64,000 nt of DNA from JBBDIP01 sp050260675. GTDB taxonomy: Bacteria; Bacillota; Sulfobacillia; Fermentithermobacillales; Fermentithermobacillaceae. A model generated the notes under the pieces. That model worked only from the letters and a program-made list of their open reading frames with translations, ran no database searches and was not told the origin of the DNA. The position numbers and the translations under genes were made by a program. Shown in pieces: positions 25,329-34,862 of this stretch. Positions within the stretch are counted from its first letter, which is position 1; every line of letters starts with the position of its first letter. Location: the NCBI GenBank assembly GCA_050260675.1, contig JBLNCN010000011.1, positions 752,998 to 816,997 on the forward strand, given 5' to 3'.

Positions 25329-26651
25329 CTAGATAATGCCGCCTACCATTTTGATCGCGTCTTCCAGGGTCGGGGCGCCGATCTCCTGGAGCTCGTAACG
25401 CACTCTCATTGAAGGCCTATCAACCTTCATAACCCTACGGAGGTCAATCGGAGTGGCGACGATGACCAGGTCGCACGGCACCGCAGCCACCGTCTCCTCC
25501 AATTCTTTCACCTGCTTGGGCGAGTAGCCCATTGCGGGCAAGAGGGGCCCGATGTGGGGGTACTTCTCAAAAGTGGCCGCTATGCTGCCGACGGCGTACG
25601 GTCTGGGATCGACGAGCTCGGCCGCTCCCCACTTCCTGGCCGCCATGACTCCTGCTCCGTAGCTCATCTCACCGTGGGTCAAGGTGGGACCGTCTTCGAT
25701 GACCAGAACTCTCTTGCCGGCGATCTCCAAGGGTCTCTCAGGGAACACCGGCGACGCCGCCTCGACCACGATGGCCTTGGGGTTAACCGACCGGACGTTA
25801 TTCCTGACCAGCTCGACGTTGGCGGCTTCCGCGGTGTCGACCTTGTTGATGACGACAATGTCGGCTTGGCGCAGGTTGGCTTCCCCGGGATGGTAGCCCA
25901 CTTCGTGGCCCGGCCTATGCGGGTCAACCAGGACTATCTTGCAGTCGGAACGGTAGAAGGGAAGGTCGTTATTGCCTCCGTCCCAAAGTACTACGTCTAC
26001 TTCCTGTTCAGCCCTCTTGAGTATCTCTCCGTAATCCACGCCGGCGTAGACGATGGTCCCCCGGTCCAGATGCGGCTCGTATTCCTCCCGTTCCTCGATG
26101 GTGCACTTGTGGTGATCGAGATCGCTGTAGTCGGCAAACCGCTGGCACGCCTGGTCGGCTAAGTTGCCGTAGGGCATCGGATGCCGGATGGCGGCAACCT
26201 TCTTGCCTGCAGCCCTCAGGATCTCGGTGACCTTGCGGGTGGTCTGGCTCTTCCCGACGCCTGTCCTCACCGCGCACACCGATATCACCGGCTTGCTGGA
26301 CCGGATGGCAGTTGCCTCGTACCCCAACATGGTGAAATTGGGGCCCGCCGCCAACACGGCCGAAGCCTTATGCATTACGTTTGCATGGCTCTGATCGCTA
26401 TAGGAGAACACGACCTCGTCAACCTTGCTCTTCGAGAGTATGTCGGGAAGGTCTTCCTCAGCGTAGATCGGGATCCCGTCGGGATACAGCTTGCCCGCCA
26501 GCTTAGCGGGGTAGGTGCGTCCTTCGATGTCCGGGATCTGGGTTGCGGTAAAGCAGACCACTTCATAGTCAGGGTTGTCCCTGTAGACCGTGTTGAAGTT
26601 GTGGAAGTCGCGGCCGGCGGCTCCCATGATTACGATCCTCTTTTTCGCCAT
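25329..26651 (-). CDS. Cyclic 2,3-diphosphoglycerate synthetase-like GTPase (COG2403), copy B
   Basis: 440 residues, ATG with GGAGGG upstream. Same architecture as copy A: IVIMGAAGRDFHNF, P-loop VRTGVGKSQTTRKV, VLWDGGNNDLPF, VVINKVDTAE and LVIEDGPTLTHGEM, ending in VRYELQEIGAPTLED. It begins 46 bases after the ornithine carbamoyltransferase gene. COG2403 genes are often near carbamoyl-phosphate and arginine catabolism genes, which hints at a link to that metabolism. The reaction is unknown. Confidence 0.8.
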   Translation of the reverse strand: MAKKRIVIMGAAGRDFHNFNTVYRDNPDYEVVCFTATQIPDIEGRTYPAKLAGKLYPDGIPIYAEEDLPDILSKSKVDEVVFSYSDQSHANVMHKASAVLAAGPNFTMLGYEATAIRSSKPVISVCAVRTGVGKSQTTRKVTEILRAAGKKVAAIRHPMPYGNLADQACQRFADYSDLDHHKCTIEEREEYEPHLDRGTIVYAGVDYGEILKRAEQEVDVVLWDGGNNDLPFYRSDCKIVLVDPHRPGHEVGYHPGEANLRQADIVVINKVDTAEAANVELVRNNVRSVNPKAIVVEAASPVFPERPLEIAGKRVLVIEDGPTLTHGEMSYGAGVMAARKWGAAELVDPRPYAVGSIAATFEKYPHIGPLLPAMGYSPKQVKELEETVAAVPCDLVIVATPIDLRRVMKVDRPSMRVRYELQEIGAPTLEDAIKMVGGII

Positions 26652-26697
26652 TAGCTGACCCTCCGGTTATCTTTGTCTGGCGCTTTAGTCCAAGTCC

Positions 26698-27627
26698 CTA
26701 CATGACCAAAGCAAGCAGCGCTTTTTGAGCATGCAGCCTGTTCTCGGCCTCATCGAAGATCACGGATCTGGGGGAGTCGGCCACCTCTGCCGTGACTTCC
26801 TCTCCGCGATGCGCCGGCAGGCAGTGCATGAATACGGTGTCCTTGCCGGTCTTCTGCATCATGACGGCGTTGACCTGATAGGGAGCGAGTTTCGCCAAGC
26901 GGACCTCTCGCTCTTTCTCCTGTCCCATGCTGGTCCAGACGTCGGTGTAGACGATGTCGATGTCCCGCAGACCGCTGTCGGCGTCGTTAGTTACAACGAT
27001 CTTGCCTCCGTGGTGCGCGGCGTCCTCTGTGGCCAGCCTGGTGATCTCCTTGTCGGGTTCGTAGCCTGGCGCGCACACCACGCGGACCTCCATGCCCATC
27101 TTGGCCCCACCGAACATGAGGGAGTGCGCGACGTTGTTTCCGTCTCCCACGAAAGCCAGCTTGAGCCCCTTCAGATATCCGAACTTCTCCTTGATCGTGA
27201 GGAGGTCGGCCAGGATCTGGACCGGGTGAGTCAGGTCGGTAAGGCCGTTGATCACCGGGACCCTGGAGTACTTGGCCAGGTCCTCCACGTCCTTGTGGGA
27301 GAACGTGCGGATCATGATTCCGTCGCAGTAGCGGCTTATGACCTGGGCTGTGTCGGAGATGGTCTCCCCGCGGCCCAACTGCAGGTCATTAACTCCCAGG
27401 TAGAGGGCATGACCGCCGAGCTGGGTCATGGCCACTTCGAAAGACACCCGCGTCCTGGTCGAGGGTTTCGAGAAGATCATCGCCAGCGTCTTGCCCGCCA
27501 GCGGAGTAGGACGGATGCCCGCGTAGAAGTTCGACTTCATGTTCCACGCGGTGTCGACCACGGTCTCGATGTCCTCTTTGGACCAGTCGTGAAGCCAGAG
27601 AAGATGCCTGCCCTTTAAGTTCTTCAT
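26698..27627 (-). CDS. Ornithine carbamoyltransferase
   Basis: 309 residues from the ATG at 27627, preceded by AAAGGAGG. Carbamoyl-phosphate binding motif FSKPSTRTRVSFE (about residues 52-64), the HPVQILADL segment, and the ornithine-binding Cys-Leu-Pro as FMHCLPAHRGEE near 260. It interconverts ornithine plus carbamoyl phosphate and citrulline. Being downstream of the ornithine fermentation genes and without other arginine-biosynthesis genes nearby, it probably works catabolically (citrulline to ornithine, as ArcB), but ArgF cannot be excluded, so no symbol is given. Confidence 0.93.
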   Translation of the reverse strand: MKNLKGRHLLWLHDWSKEDIETVVDTAWNMKSNFYAGIRPTPLAGKTLAMIFSKPSTRTRVSFEVAMTQLGGHALYLGVNDLQLGRGETISDTAQVISRYCDGIMIRTFSHKDVEDLAKYSRVPVINGLTDLTHPVQILADLLTIKEKFGYLKGLKLAFVGDGNNVAHSLMFGGAKMGMEVRVVCAPGYEPDKEITRLATEDAAHHGGKIVVTNDADSGLRDIDIVYTDVWTSMGQEKEREVRLAKLAPYQVNAVMMQKTGKDTVFMHCLPAHRGEEVTAEVADSPRSVIFDEAENRLHAQKALLALVM

Positions 27628-27661
27628 TCGAATCCTCCTTTGCGTACGGCCCCTGTGCCGC

Positions 27662-28696
27662 CTACATTGCATTTGTTGCGTTTACCCAGACCTCGCCCCT
27701 CATCTCCAGCTCTCTCCCGCACTTCGGGCATGATCCGCCCTCCAAGCGGGACTCCTCCAGTTCAAGGCCCCCTCGGGCCAGAAGAAGAGTGTGGCACTCG
27801 GGGCAGAGAGTGTCAGCGTAGCCCTTCTTCCACGCGTTGCCGATGTACACATAGTGGAGGTGTTCCCTCGCGATGTCGCGCAGGCGCTCCAGCGTACCGA
27901 CAGGCGTGGCGGGAGACTCGAACTTGTAGTTGGGGAAGTACCTCGACAGGTGCAGTGGAATGGACGGTGACAGTTGGTGAAGCCACCGCGCAAGGCCGCC
28001 AACATCCTCGTCCCTGTCGTTCTCACCGGGTATGACCAGGTAGGTTACCTCGACCCAAGCCTGCTCTACAGCCTGCTCCACTGCCCTCATAACCGGTGCC
28101 AGGCGCCCTTTCACAGTCCTGCGGTAGAACTCCTCGGTCCACCCCTTCACGTCGATGTTCAGCGCGTCCACGAGTGGGAGCGCTTCCGAGAGAGCTTCAG
28201 TAGATATGTACCCGTTGGTGATAAGGACGTTGCTAAGTCCGGCCTGCTTGGCCAGGGCCGCGGTATCGAGGATGAACTCCATGAACACTGTTGGTTCATT
28301 GTAGGTGTAGGCGATGCCTGTAACCCGCGGGTGCTTGCGCTTTTGTTCTAAGGCCAGGTCGACCACTTGGGAAGGCGTGGCCCTGTACAGATTAGGCCGC
28401 TCCTGGGATATTTGCCAGTTCTGGCAGAACAGGCACCCGAGGTTGCACCCGTAGGACCCTACCGAGAACAGGTAGCTGCCGGGGTGGAAGTGGTATAGCG
28501 GCTTCTTCTCGACGGGATCCAGAGCGAGTGAAGACAGGAGCCCGTAGTTCATGCTGTAGAGGACCCCGTCTCTCACTTCGCGGACGCCGCACACACCTGT
28601 CTTGTCAGAGAGGATGACGCAGCCGTGGGGGCACAGACGGCACCTGACGGCTCCGTCCTCCTGCTTCTCCCAGAACCGGGCCTTCCGTAGTTCCAC
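27662..28696 (-). CDS. AmmeMemoRadiSam system radical SAM enzyme
   Basis: 344 residues from a GTG at 28696, which has GAGGGG upstream; an in-frame start 54 bp earlier lacks an RBS. Radical SAM cluster motif CxxxCxxC as GCNLGCLFCQNW (about residue 84). An N-terminal Cys cluster (CRLCPHGC, GVCGVRE) and a C-terminal zinc-ribbon-like pair (CPECH, CPKCG) fit this family, which resembles pyruvate formate-lyase activators. The product is unknown. It follows the Memo-AMMECR1 fusion gene, its constant genomic partner. Confidence 0.9.
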   Translation of the reverse strand: MELRKARFWEKQEDGAVRCRLCPHGCVILSDKTGVCGVREVRDGVLYSMNYGLLSSLALDPVEKKPLYHFHPGSYLFSVGSYGCNLGCLFCQNWQISQERPNLYRATPSQVVDLALEQKRKHPRVTGIAYTYNEPTVFMEFILDTAALAKQAGLSNVLITNGYISTEALSEALPLVDALNIDVKGWTEEFYRRTVKGRLAPVMRAVEQAVEQAWVEVTYLVIPGENDRDEDVGGLARWLHQLSPSIPLHLSRYFPNYKFESPATPVGTLERLRDIAREHLHYVYIGNAWKKGYADTLCPECHTLLLARGGLELEESRLEGGSCPKCGRELEMRGEVWVNATNAM

Positions 28697-28777
28697 CGCA
28701 GCGCCCCTCTCACAAATCCCCGGGCAGTAAACTACCAGCCATCGCCCCACAGGGAACCTCGACCGACGCGAGATACG

Positions 28778-30187
28778 TTAGTGATATCTCGTTACGGTAA
28801 ACCTGCTAAGCCGGACATCCTTCTCAAACGGGCTGATGCCGGCCTTCCGTTTGGCTATGCGCACCTGCTCCTTAGCCGTGTCAACGCCGGGAAGGTCAGG
28901 CAGCAGCAAGCCTTTTCTCCCGCCCTTTTGGACAATCACGCCGTACACTTTTGGATCGAGGTCATCCTCTGACTCCACCGGTTCGCTTTCCGAGAGGACG
29001 TCCACAGAGTAATCGAGGAACGCCAGTTCGTCTTCGCCGATCGGGTCGAACCTGGGATCTCTGGACGCGGCGCTGACCGCGTTCGACACGATTTCATCGG
29101 CCGCCCGCTCGTGTGTAGGCTCGGTGGTGCCGATGCATCCCCGGAGCATACCTTCTTTGTGGATCGAGACGAATACTCCGGCGGGCTTTGACAACTCGGG
29201 AGGCACGTCCCTTGGCGCCGGATCAACTCTGCCGGACCTCACGTGGCTTTCAACTGTCGCTCTCGCAAGCGAAACCGCGAACGTCTCGCCTTGCCGGAGC
29301 CTTGCCATCCTGTCCTCTCTCGCCTTCGCGACAACCCCCAGCCGGGACTCGCCGGTAGACTCCGGATGCAGAAGGACAACCCCGTATCCCACACCGAACG
29401 GACCCTCGTAGGAAAGCCTTTCCCCACGAGCAGTGTAGCGGTCCAATGCACCCATCATCATCACGATGGGGCGAAGGCCGCACTCGCCGGCATCCTCCGC
29501 AAGGTCAGCCGGGAAAGTGACAGCCTCTTCGGGACGAAAACCCTGGACTATCTCCACCATCTTGGCGTCGAAGTCTTTGCCCCGTGGGTTGTACCCTGCT
29601 GGGGCATCGGGCTTCAGCCTGTGGGACAGGTCTCCTGAGGCAAGCACCGCGATGCTCCGGCCGAGACCCGCCGCAGCCCGTTCGATGACAGCCCCAAACC
29701 TGTACAAGTCATAAAGAGGCAGGAACCCCATGTTTACAACGACCAGCCGCCCCGAGAAGCCTTTCTCCACAATGAAGTGAAGGGGAACCACCACGCCGTG
29801 GTCCAGTTCCTTCCCGACACCGTACATTTCCATCCTACGGTCGTCAAGTACCGCAAGCGGTAGATCGCGCTCTGCTTGGGCCTCCCGCTCAATTGCCGCC
29901 ACCAGTTCGCGGTCGTTCTCAAGCTGCACCCTCACGCCAGAGGCGCCAAAAGCCGAGAGACTGCCGCGAAGAAGGGGTTCTGCTCGGACCGAGACAGCAT
30001 CGGAAAACGTTGGGCCGTGAGGGGTGATGACCACAAGGGTACCGGCGCCGGAACCGGCGAATGCCTGCCCCAGTCTGTTCAGCGCTTCACACGTAGCGGA
30101 GGCCTCCCTCTCCTCTCCCTTGCCTACCGCAGGCACCACTATGGGAGGGTGGGGGGACAGACCTGCGATGACAACCGCCTGTTTCAT
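28778..30187 (-). CDS. AmmeMemoRadiSam fusion: Memo/LigB-like domain plus AMMECR1 domain
   Basis: 469 residues. The N-terminal part (about 1-275) is a Memo/LigB-like (class III extradiol dioxygenase fold) domain with metal-ligand candidates in GLSPHPPIV (His 13), VVITPHGPTF (His 56) and ASGDLSHRL. The C-terminal part (about 295-469) is an AMMECR1 domain with the hallmark GMLRGCIGT and DPRFDPI. In many genomes the two are separate genes (systems A and B); here they are fused. The gene begins 3 bases after orr and is followed by the radical SAM partner. The biochemical function of the system is not established. Its place between orr and OTC suggests co-transcription with ornithine degradation. 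Confidence 0.9.
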   Translation of the reverse strand: MKQAVVIAGLSPHPPIVVPAVGKGEEREASATCEALNRLGQAFAGSGAGTLVVITPHGPTFSDAVSVRAEPLLRGSLSAFGASGVRVQLENDRELVAAIEREAQAERDLPLAVLDDRRMEMYGVGKELDHGVVVPLHFIVEKGFSGRLVVVNMGFLPLYDLYRFGAVIERAAAGLGRSIAVLASGDLSHRLKPDAPAGYNPRGKDFDAKMVEIVQGFRPEEAVTFPADLAEDAGECGLRPIVMMMGALDRYTARGERLSYEGPFGVGYGVVLLHPESTGESRLGVVAKAREDRMARLRQGETFAVSLARATVESHVRSGRVDPAPRDVPPELSKPAGVFVSIHKEGMLRGCIGTTEPTHERAADEIVSNAVSAASRDPRFDPIGEDELAFLDYSVDVLSESEPVESEDDLDPKVYGVIVQKGGRKGLLLPDLPGVDTAKEQVRIAKRKAGISPFEKDVRLSRFTVTRYH

Positions 30188-30190
30188 GCC

Positions 30191-31261
30191 TTACTGCACC
30201 ACCTTTTGCACGAACGGAGAGGTCGCCGCCCTAAGAAGCGCGCTGTAGCCGGGGATGAACGTAAGGACGTCGCCTGTCTTGATCTTGCGCTCCGAGTCCT
30301 CGACATCGCAAATGAGGTGGTCTGATGACGCGCCGATGATGCTTACCCCGCTCTCCACGGGGCGGAGCGAGTCCGGGTCAACGTCCTGACGCCCGACGGC
30401 GAGTATAGCCCGCCTGCGCCGCCCTCTATCCTCGAACGTGAGGACCACCCCAAAGGCGTTCTGGCCTACTCGCCCAAAGGGTACAGAGGGCTTCTCCTGC
30501 ACCTCGATCACTTCTGCGGCCACCCTGAACGCGTTCAGGTGACATCCTGGGACAGCCGAGCGCTCGACGGCTTCGGTGCCCAGGAGTATGCTCTCGCCTA
30601 TCCTGAGTTCGGTCACACCGTGGGGAGTCTCTCCCCTAAGGACCATAGGCATGTTGGCCGAATTGCCCCCGGATACGCGCTGAAGGGGCCGGCCAAGCGC
30701 GGCTTCTATGTTCTCTCTGACCTCAAGGAGCATCTCCATCTTCTCGCGGGTAGGGATGACCCCCCCGTAGCAGGCAAGGTTGGTCCCAATGCCGATGAGT
30801 TCCGCACCGGTAACCTGCGCCATTTCCTTGGCGATCCTGACAGCGTTCTCGGTCAAGACTCCCTCTCTCAGGTCACCCAGGTCAACCATCAGGATCACAC
30901 CGTGGCGCTTCCCCAGCCGGATCGCCGCCTCTCCCAAGAGCCGAACGGTGGCCGGATCGGAGTTGAGGCTTACATCCGCTACCTGGACCGCCTCTGCGGC
31001 GCGGGAAGGGGACGGAGCGCGGAGCAGCACGGTCTCCCCTTCGTAGCCGAGGTTGCGGAGGTTGCGCAGCGTTTCGGTCCTCGAGTCGCCGATGGCGGCT
31101 GCGCCTCCGTCGACCATAGCCTTGGCAACCGCGACGTGCCCCATCACACCTTTTGCCACGCCGACTAGGCGCATCCCCTGCCGCCCCAGGAGGCCGGATA
31201 TGACCCGTGTGTTGTGGCGGACCTTCTCCGTATCTATATACAGCGCGGGATGGGTGATCAT
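30191..31261 (-). CDS. orr: Ornithine racemase (alanine-racemase-like PLP enzyme)
   Basis: 356 residues from the ATG at 31261, overlapping the preceding gene by 4 bp. Fold type III PLP racemase: YIDTEKVRHNTRVI followed by the PLP lysine in LVGVAKGVMGH (about residue 36); further motifs IGDSRTETLRNL, RVSGGNSANM and ELRIGESILLG. It converts L-ornithine to D-ornithine, the true substrate of the aminomutase. Amino-acid racemases of similar sequence exist, but the position in the ora/ort/ord cluster makes ornithine the likely substrate. Confidence 0.9.
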   Translation of the reverse strand: MITHPALYIDTEKVRHNTRVISGLLGRQGMRLVGVAKGVMGHVAVAKAMVDGGAAAIGDSRTETLRNLRNLGYEGETVLLRAPSPSRAAEAVQVADVSLNSDPATVRLLGEAAIRLGKRHGVILMVDLGDLREGVLTENAVRIAKEMAQVTGAELIGIGTNLACYGGVIPTREKMEMLLEVRENIEAALGRPLQRVSGGNSANMPMVLRGETPHGVTELRIGESILLGTEAVERSAVPGCHLNAFRVAAEVIEVQEKPSVPFGRVGQNAFGVVLTFEDRGRRRRAILAVGRQDVDPDSLRPVESGVSIIGASSDHLICDVEDSERKIKTGDVLTFIPGYSALLRAATSPFVQKVVQ

Positions 31262-32622
31262 CGCAACTCCAAGCTCCTTAGCAGAATCTGCCTTGCTTCG
31301 TCCGGATACTCGCGGGAAAGGACGCCGCATGAAGCCATAATATACCGTGTGTCCAGGAAGACCGCGGCATCCTTGGGATAAAGCTCCCTGCCGGGACCCT
31401 GCCCTACAAGCTCCCTGAGGGTATCTTCTCCTCCCGGAAGCTTGGTGAGCGCACCTCCCGTTCCGATCACGGTCCTCACACTGGAGAGGTCTTTGCCCAA
31501 AGCCACGGTCTGCCTGCCGGAAGGCCCGTACAGGTACTTGATCCTTCCTGCGTGGCGGCCAAATGCGGTCCTCGCCGCGTAAGCGGAGAAGTACACAAGC
31601 ATCCGCACCATTTCCGGGTCCGTCGGGACGACCTGAAGCCGCCCGAGGAGCGTGCCGGGATCAAACCCCAGGTCCCGTTCGGCCTCATCTTTGACCTGCT
31701 GGTAGATGTTCGCGGCGTTGACGTGGATGCCGAGGTCTCCCTCGACAGTCCGTTTCGCCAACGGCTCGGGGCTTTCCAGGATTGACTGGATCTCGGGGCT
31801 GCCTTTCGCGACCGAGTGGACGTCGGTTGTGGCGCCGCCGATATCCAGCGCGCAGAGATCACCTAGGACCGGGTGCAGCATTTTGCAAGCTTCCATCACC
31901 GCTCCCGGAGTGGGCATTATGGGGCCGTCCACCATGTCGCGAATCCTGTCCATGCCCGGGGCTCCGGTTATGTGCTCTTCAAAGACTTCCTGGATGACAG
32001 CCCTGGCCGGCTCCACAACAAGCTCGTCAACTCTGGGATAGACGTTGTCGACGAGGTAGACTTTGATGCCGGAGGCCTCAAGGATGCCCCGGACCTCGTC
32101 CTGGGCTGCCACGTTCCCGGCGTATATCACGGGGACCTTAAGGCCGCTTCCGGCCAGCAGCTTGGCGTTATTCACGGCCGTGTCCCGCTCGCCGTAGTCG
32201 ACTCCGCCCGCCAGCATTATGATCTTGGGCCGGAGCGATGTAAGGCGGCTAAGGTCGCTCTCGGTTATGTCGCCGGCGGTGACCATGCGCACAACCGCGC
32301 CGGCACCCAGCGCCGCTTCCTTGGCCGCTCTCACGGTCATGTCATAGACGAGTCCGTGGACTGTCATCGAGAGCCCGCCGGCGGCGCTCGACGCCGCCAT
32401 CATCCGTCCCCACATCAGCTCCTCGGGAGCGCCCTGGCTCTCGGGGCTCAGCCTCCGGGACAAATCTCCCACCGCAGCGGATAGTCCTATCGTGACGTCA
32501 CCCTGCTCCACAGTTGTGAGTGACATGCCTTGCCCCAGGAGAGCGGGACTGCTCCCAAGGCTGAACGCGCTCACGACCGTGGTGGTGCTCCCTATTTCGG
32601 CGACCAAGGCATCGACTCTCAT
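31258..32622 (-). CDS. GlmL/MutL-related ASKHA protein of ornithine degradation
   Basis: 454 residues from the ATG at 32622, eight bases after oraE. ATPase of the actin-like fold: phosphate 1 loop AEIGSTTTVVSAF near the start, DIGGATTDVHSV near 260 and GTGGALTKLPGG near 400. GlmL/MutL proteins accompany B12-dependent mutases and are thought to be reactivating or chaperone factors exchanging damaged cobalamin. Here it would serve OraSE. This role is inferred from family and position. Confidence 0.87.
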   Translation of the reverse strand: MRVDALVAEIGSTTTVVSAFSLGSSPALLGQGMSLTTVEQGDVTIGLSAAVGDLSRRLSPESQGAPEELMWGRMMAASSAAGGLSMTVHGLVYDMTVRAAKEAALGAGAVVRMVTAGDITESDLSRLTSLRPKIIMLAGGVDYGERDTAVNNAKLLAGSGLKVPVIYAGNVAAQDEVRGILEASGIKVYLVDNVYPRVDELVVEPARAVIQEVFEEHITGAPGMDRIRDMVDGPIMPTPGAVMEACKMLHPVLGDLCALDIGGATTDVHSVAKGSPEIQSILESPEPLAKRTVEGDLGIHVNAANIYQQVKDEAERDLGFDPGTLLGRLQVVPTDPEMVRMLVYFSAYAARTAFGRHAGRIKYLYGPSGRQTVALGKDLSSVRTVIGTGGALTKLPGGEDTLRELVGQGPGRELYPKDAAVFLDTRYIMASCGVLSREYPDEARQILLRSLELR

Positions 32623-32630
32623 GGCGGCCT

Positions 32631-34862
32631 CTAGCCGTTCCCCCTGTCTTTGGGGAGCTTGCCTTTCCCCTCTTTCCACAGTTCCTGGCGCTTCTTGCAC
32701 AGGAACGACGCGACGTGTATCCCCTTGGTGCCGCGGCCAAAACCGGCATCCAGTCCGGCCGCCACCGCCAGTTCATTTGTTACCTGGGTCCCGCCGCCGA
32801 CCAGCATGAACTGGTCCCGAACGCCTTTCTCCCTGCAGAGCATGTTCAGGCGCTCCATGTTCTTCCTGTGGATGTCGGCGTGGCTGATGATGGTGGATAT
32901 GAGGATAGCGTCGGCGTCTTCCTCGATGGCTGCGTCGACCACCTTGTCGATGGAGACTGACGTGCCCAGGTAAGTCGCCCTAATGCCAAACCCCTCGATG
33001 CCCCCGTGTTTGATGTCGATGATCTCGCGCATCCCTACCGAGTGCTCATCCTCGCCTACAGTGGCGCATACGACCTTCATGGGGTTTTTGCGGATGTCCT
33101 CCCGTATCTCCTCGGCCGAAAGCACTTCCGGCTTCTCGGGTATTTTGAGCGAGTTCCTGTCTATGGAGAAAGGAAGCCGCGCCTTGATCTCAACCAGAGT
33201 GCCCTCGGCCGGATGAGCGATGCCTTTGTGGATGACCTCCGGCTCCAGGAGTCCGAGCTTGCGCGCCATTTCCAGAGCGGCGTACTCGGCTATCCGCTCG
33301 CTTTCGGCTATGAAGATGGTGAGGGTCAGGTATCCGTCGTTGGCCCACTGAACCTCGGGTTTTATGGCGCCGGTGGCCAGTTCCTTCGCGACCGGTGCGT
33401 ACCTTCGCTCCACGTTATCCTCGGGATCGAGTTCGTCGATGAAGACTATCTTGTCGCGATCGCACAGGGTACAGCCGTCTATCAGCGCGCATGGCCGGGA
33501 GCTGTCGCCCGGCAGGTTGTTGTAGCCGAAGTGGTGGCACACGGGGGCCATGTAGTCGCCGTCGCGGGGGACGATGCTGGATGCGGCTATCCCGCCCATT
33601 GGGTCCCTGCGTATGCCGTCGCCGTTCCTCTCGGGGTACAGTCCCGAGTCCACGAACATACCCTGCTCTACCGCCCGGAAGTACCCCATCTCCTTGACTT
33701 CCTCCAGGTACAGCACCGCGCGTTCCGCCAATTCCCGTACCTTCGCCGGGAGAGGACCGTCCTTGCGAAGCTCAACCATTTCGAGGATCCCGTCCATGCC
33801 AAGGAGGGTCTGCTTGGCGGTGTCTACAGCCGCCAGGTTGTTATAGTGCCAGGGGACATTGCGGCCTTCGTCCGGCGTGATGGTGCTCTGGACGTCGGCG
33901 GAAGTTAGCCGAGACAGCACCAAGTTCATGGTGTGAGTCACCGTGGCTTCGCGGGAGTCCGATTCAATGTACCTGGTATTCTGCTGAGCCCTGATCTTGT
34001 AGTCCGAGAACAGCCACCTTACCGCCACGGCATAGGGTAGGTCGTAGGACATGGCAGGAGCAGGCGGCGCGGTCGGCGGCACGCTGGAAAGGGCGATGTG
34101 GTCCGGGGCCATTCCGATCATCTTTGAGTACGCGCAGTTTATGGCGTGCTGCACCAAAAGCTCGGGCATCACTTTCCAGGCTTCCCTCGCCGTCGCGTTG
34201 GCGTTGTGGGCCCCGTCTATCTGCAGTATCCCGGCGTCTGCCATGATCTTCTTGGCCACGGCGGCATCCACGAAGGACCGCTCCATGTTGACGTTGCGGT
34301 AAAGCACGTTGTACTGGGGGTCTTGATGTGCGCCGTTCACGCCCTCTTCAGCGAACAGCACCGCTATCTCGGGTCCCGCCACTCCCGAAACGTAGGAATG
34401 GAAGTTCAGGGGCCGGCCCACCTCGTCTTCGATGAGGTCGAGGGCCTTTCTGGTCGCCCTGAGCTGCTTCCTGGTGATCGGAATGCCGCCCACGCCCTCG
34501 GGAGTCCCCTCCAGAAGGCCGTCAATGTGGCTTTGGCCCGTAGTGCGGATGACCATCATGTGGTCGGCGCCGTGCCAGGCTGCCATCCTCATGCGCCTTA
34601 TGTCGTCCTCGAAACGCCCTGAGGCTATCTCGGTGGTGATCACGTAGTCGGGCTGGGGATCGAGCCCCCCGAAGTACTTGGCGGCCGGAAGGGGCACTGA
34701 CCTGTGCAAAGGAGCTGAGGTCTCCTTGTACGTGAAGGGGCCGACCTTCTGGTCCGGTATCTTCGTGCGCCAGGTCCACCCTGTCCGCCTCGGGTGGTAG
34801 TGCTCAAGGTCCTTAAGGACCTCTCCTATATCTATCTTGCGGTTGGGGTCGAGGCGCTGCAT
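32631..34862 (-). CDS. oraE: D-ornithine 4,5-aminomutase, large subunit OraE
   Basis: 743 residues, the normal length. It contains the PLP/TIM-barrel part and a C-terminal B12-binding domain starting near residue 600, with the cobalamin motif DxHxxG as DEHSVGMREI and the LVGGGTQV loop. With OraS it moves the terminal amino group of D-ornithine to C4, giving (2R,4S)-2,4-diaminopentanoate, using adenosylcobalamin and PLP. Its start overlaps the end of oraS by 31 bp, so the subunits are coupled. Confidence 0.95.
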   Translation of the reverse strand: MQRLDPNRKIDIGEVLKDLEHYHPRRTGWTWRTKIPDQKVGPFTYKETSAPLHRSVPLPAAKYFGGLDPQPDYVITTEIASGRFEDDIRRMRMAAWHGADHMMVIRTTGQSHIDGLLEGTPEGVGGIPITRKQLRATRKALDLIEDEVGRPLNFHSYVSGVAGPEIAVLFAEEGVNGAHQDPQYNVLYRNVNMERSFVDAAVAKKIMADAGILQIDGAHNANATAREAWKVMPELLVQHAINCAYSKMIGMAPDHIALSSVPPTAPPAPAMSYDLPYAVAVRWLFSDYKIRAQQNTRYIESDSREATVTHTMNLVLSRLTSADVQSTITPDEGRNVPWHYNNLAAVDTAKQTLLGMDGILEMVELRKDGPLPAKVRELAERAVLYLEEVKEMGYFRAVEQGMFVDSGLYPERNGDGIRRDPMGGIAASSIVPRDGDYMAPVCHHFGYNNLPGDSSRPCALIDGCTLCDRDKIVFIDELDPEDNVERRYAPVAKELATGAIKPEVQWANDGYLTLTIFIAESERIAEYAALEMARKLGLLEPEVIHKGIAHPAEGTLVEIKARLPFSIDRNSLKIPEKPEVLSAEEIREDIRKNPMKVVCATVGEDEHSVGMREIIDIKHGGIEGFGIRATYLGTSVSIDKVVDAAIEEDADAILISTIISHADIHRKNMERLNMLCREKGVRDQFMLVGGGTQVTNELAVAAGLDAGFGRGTKGIHVASFLCKKRQELWKEGKGKLPKDRGNG

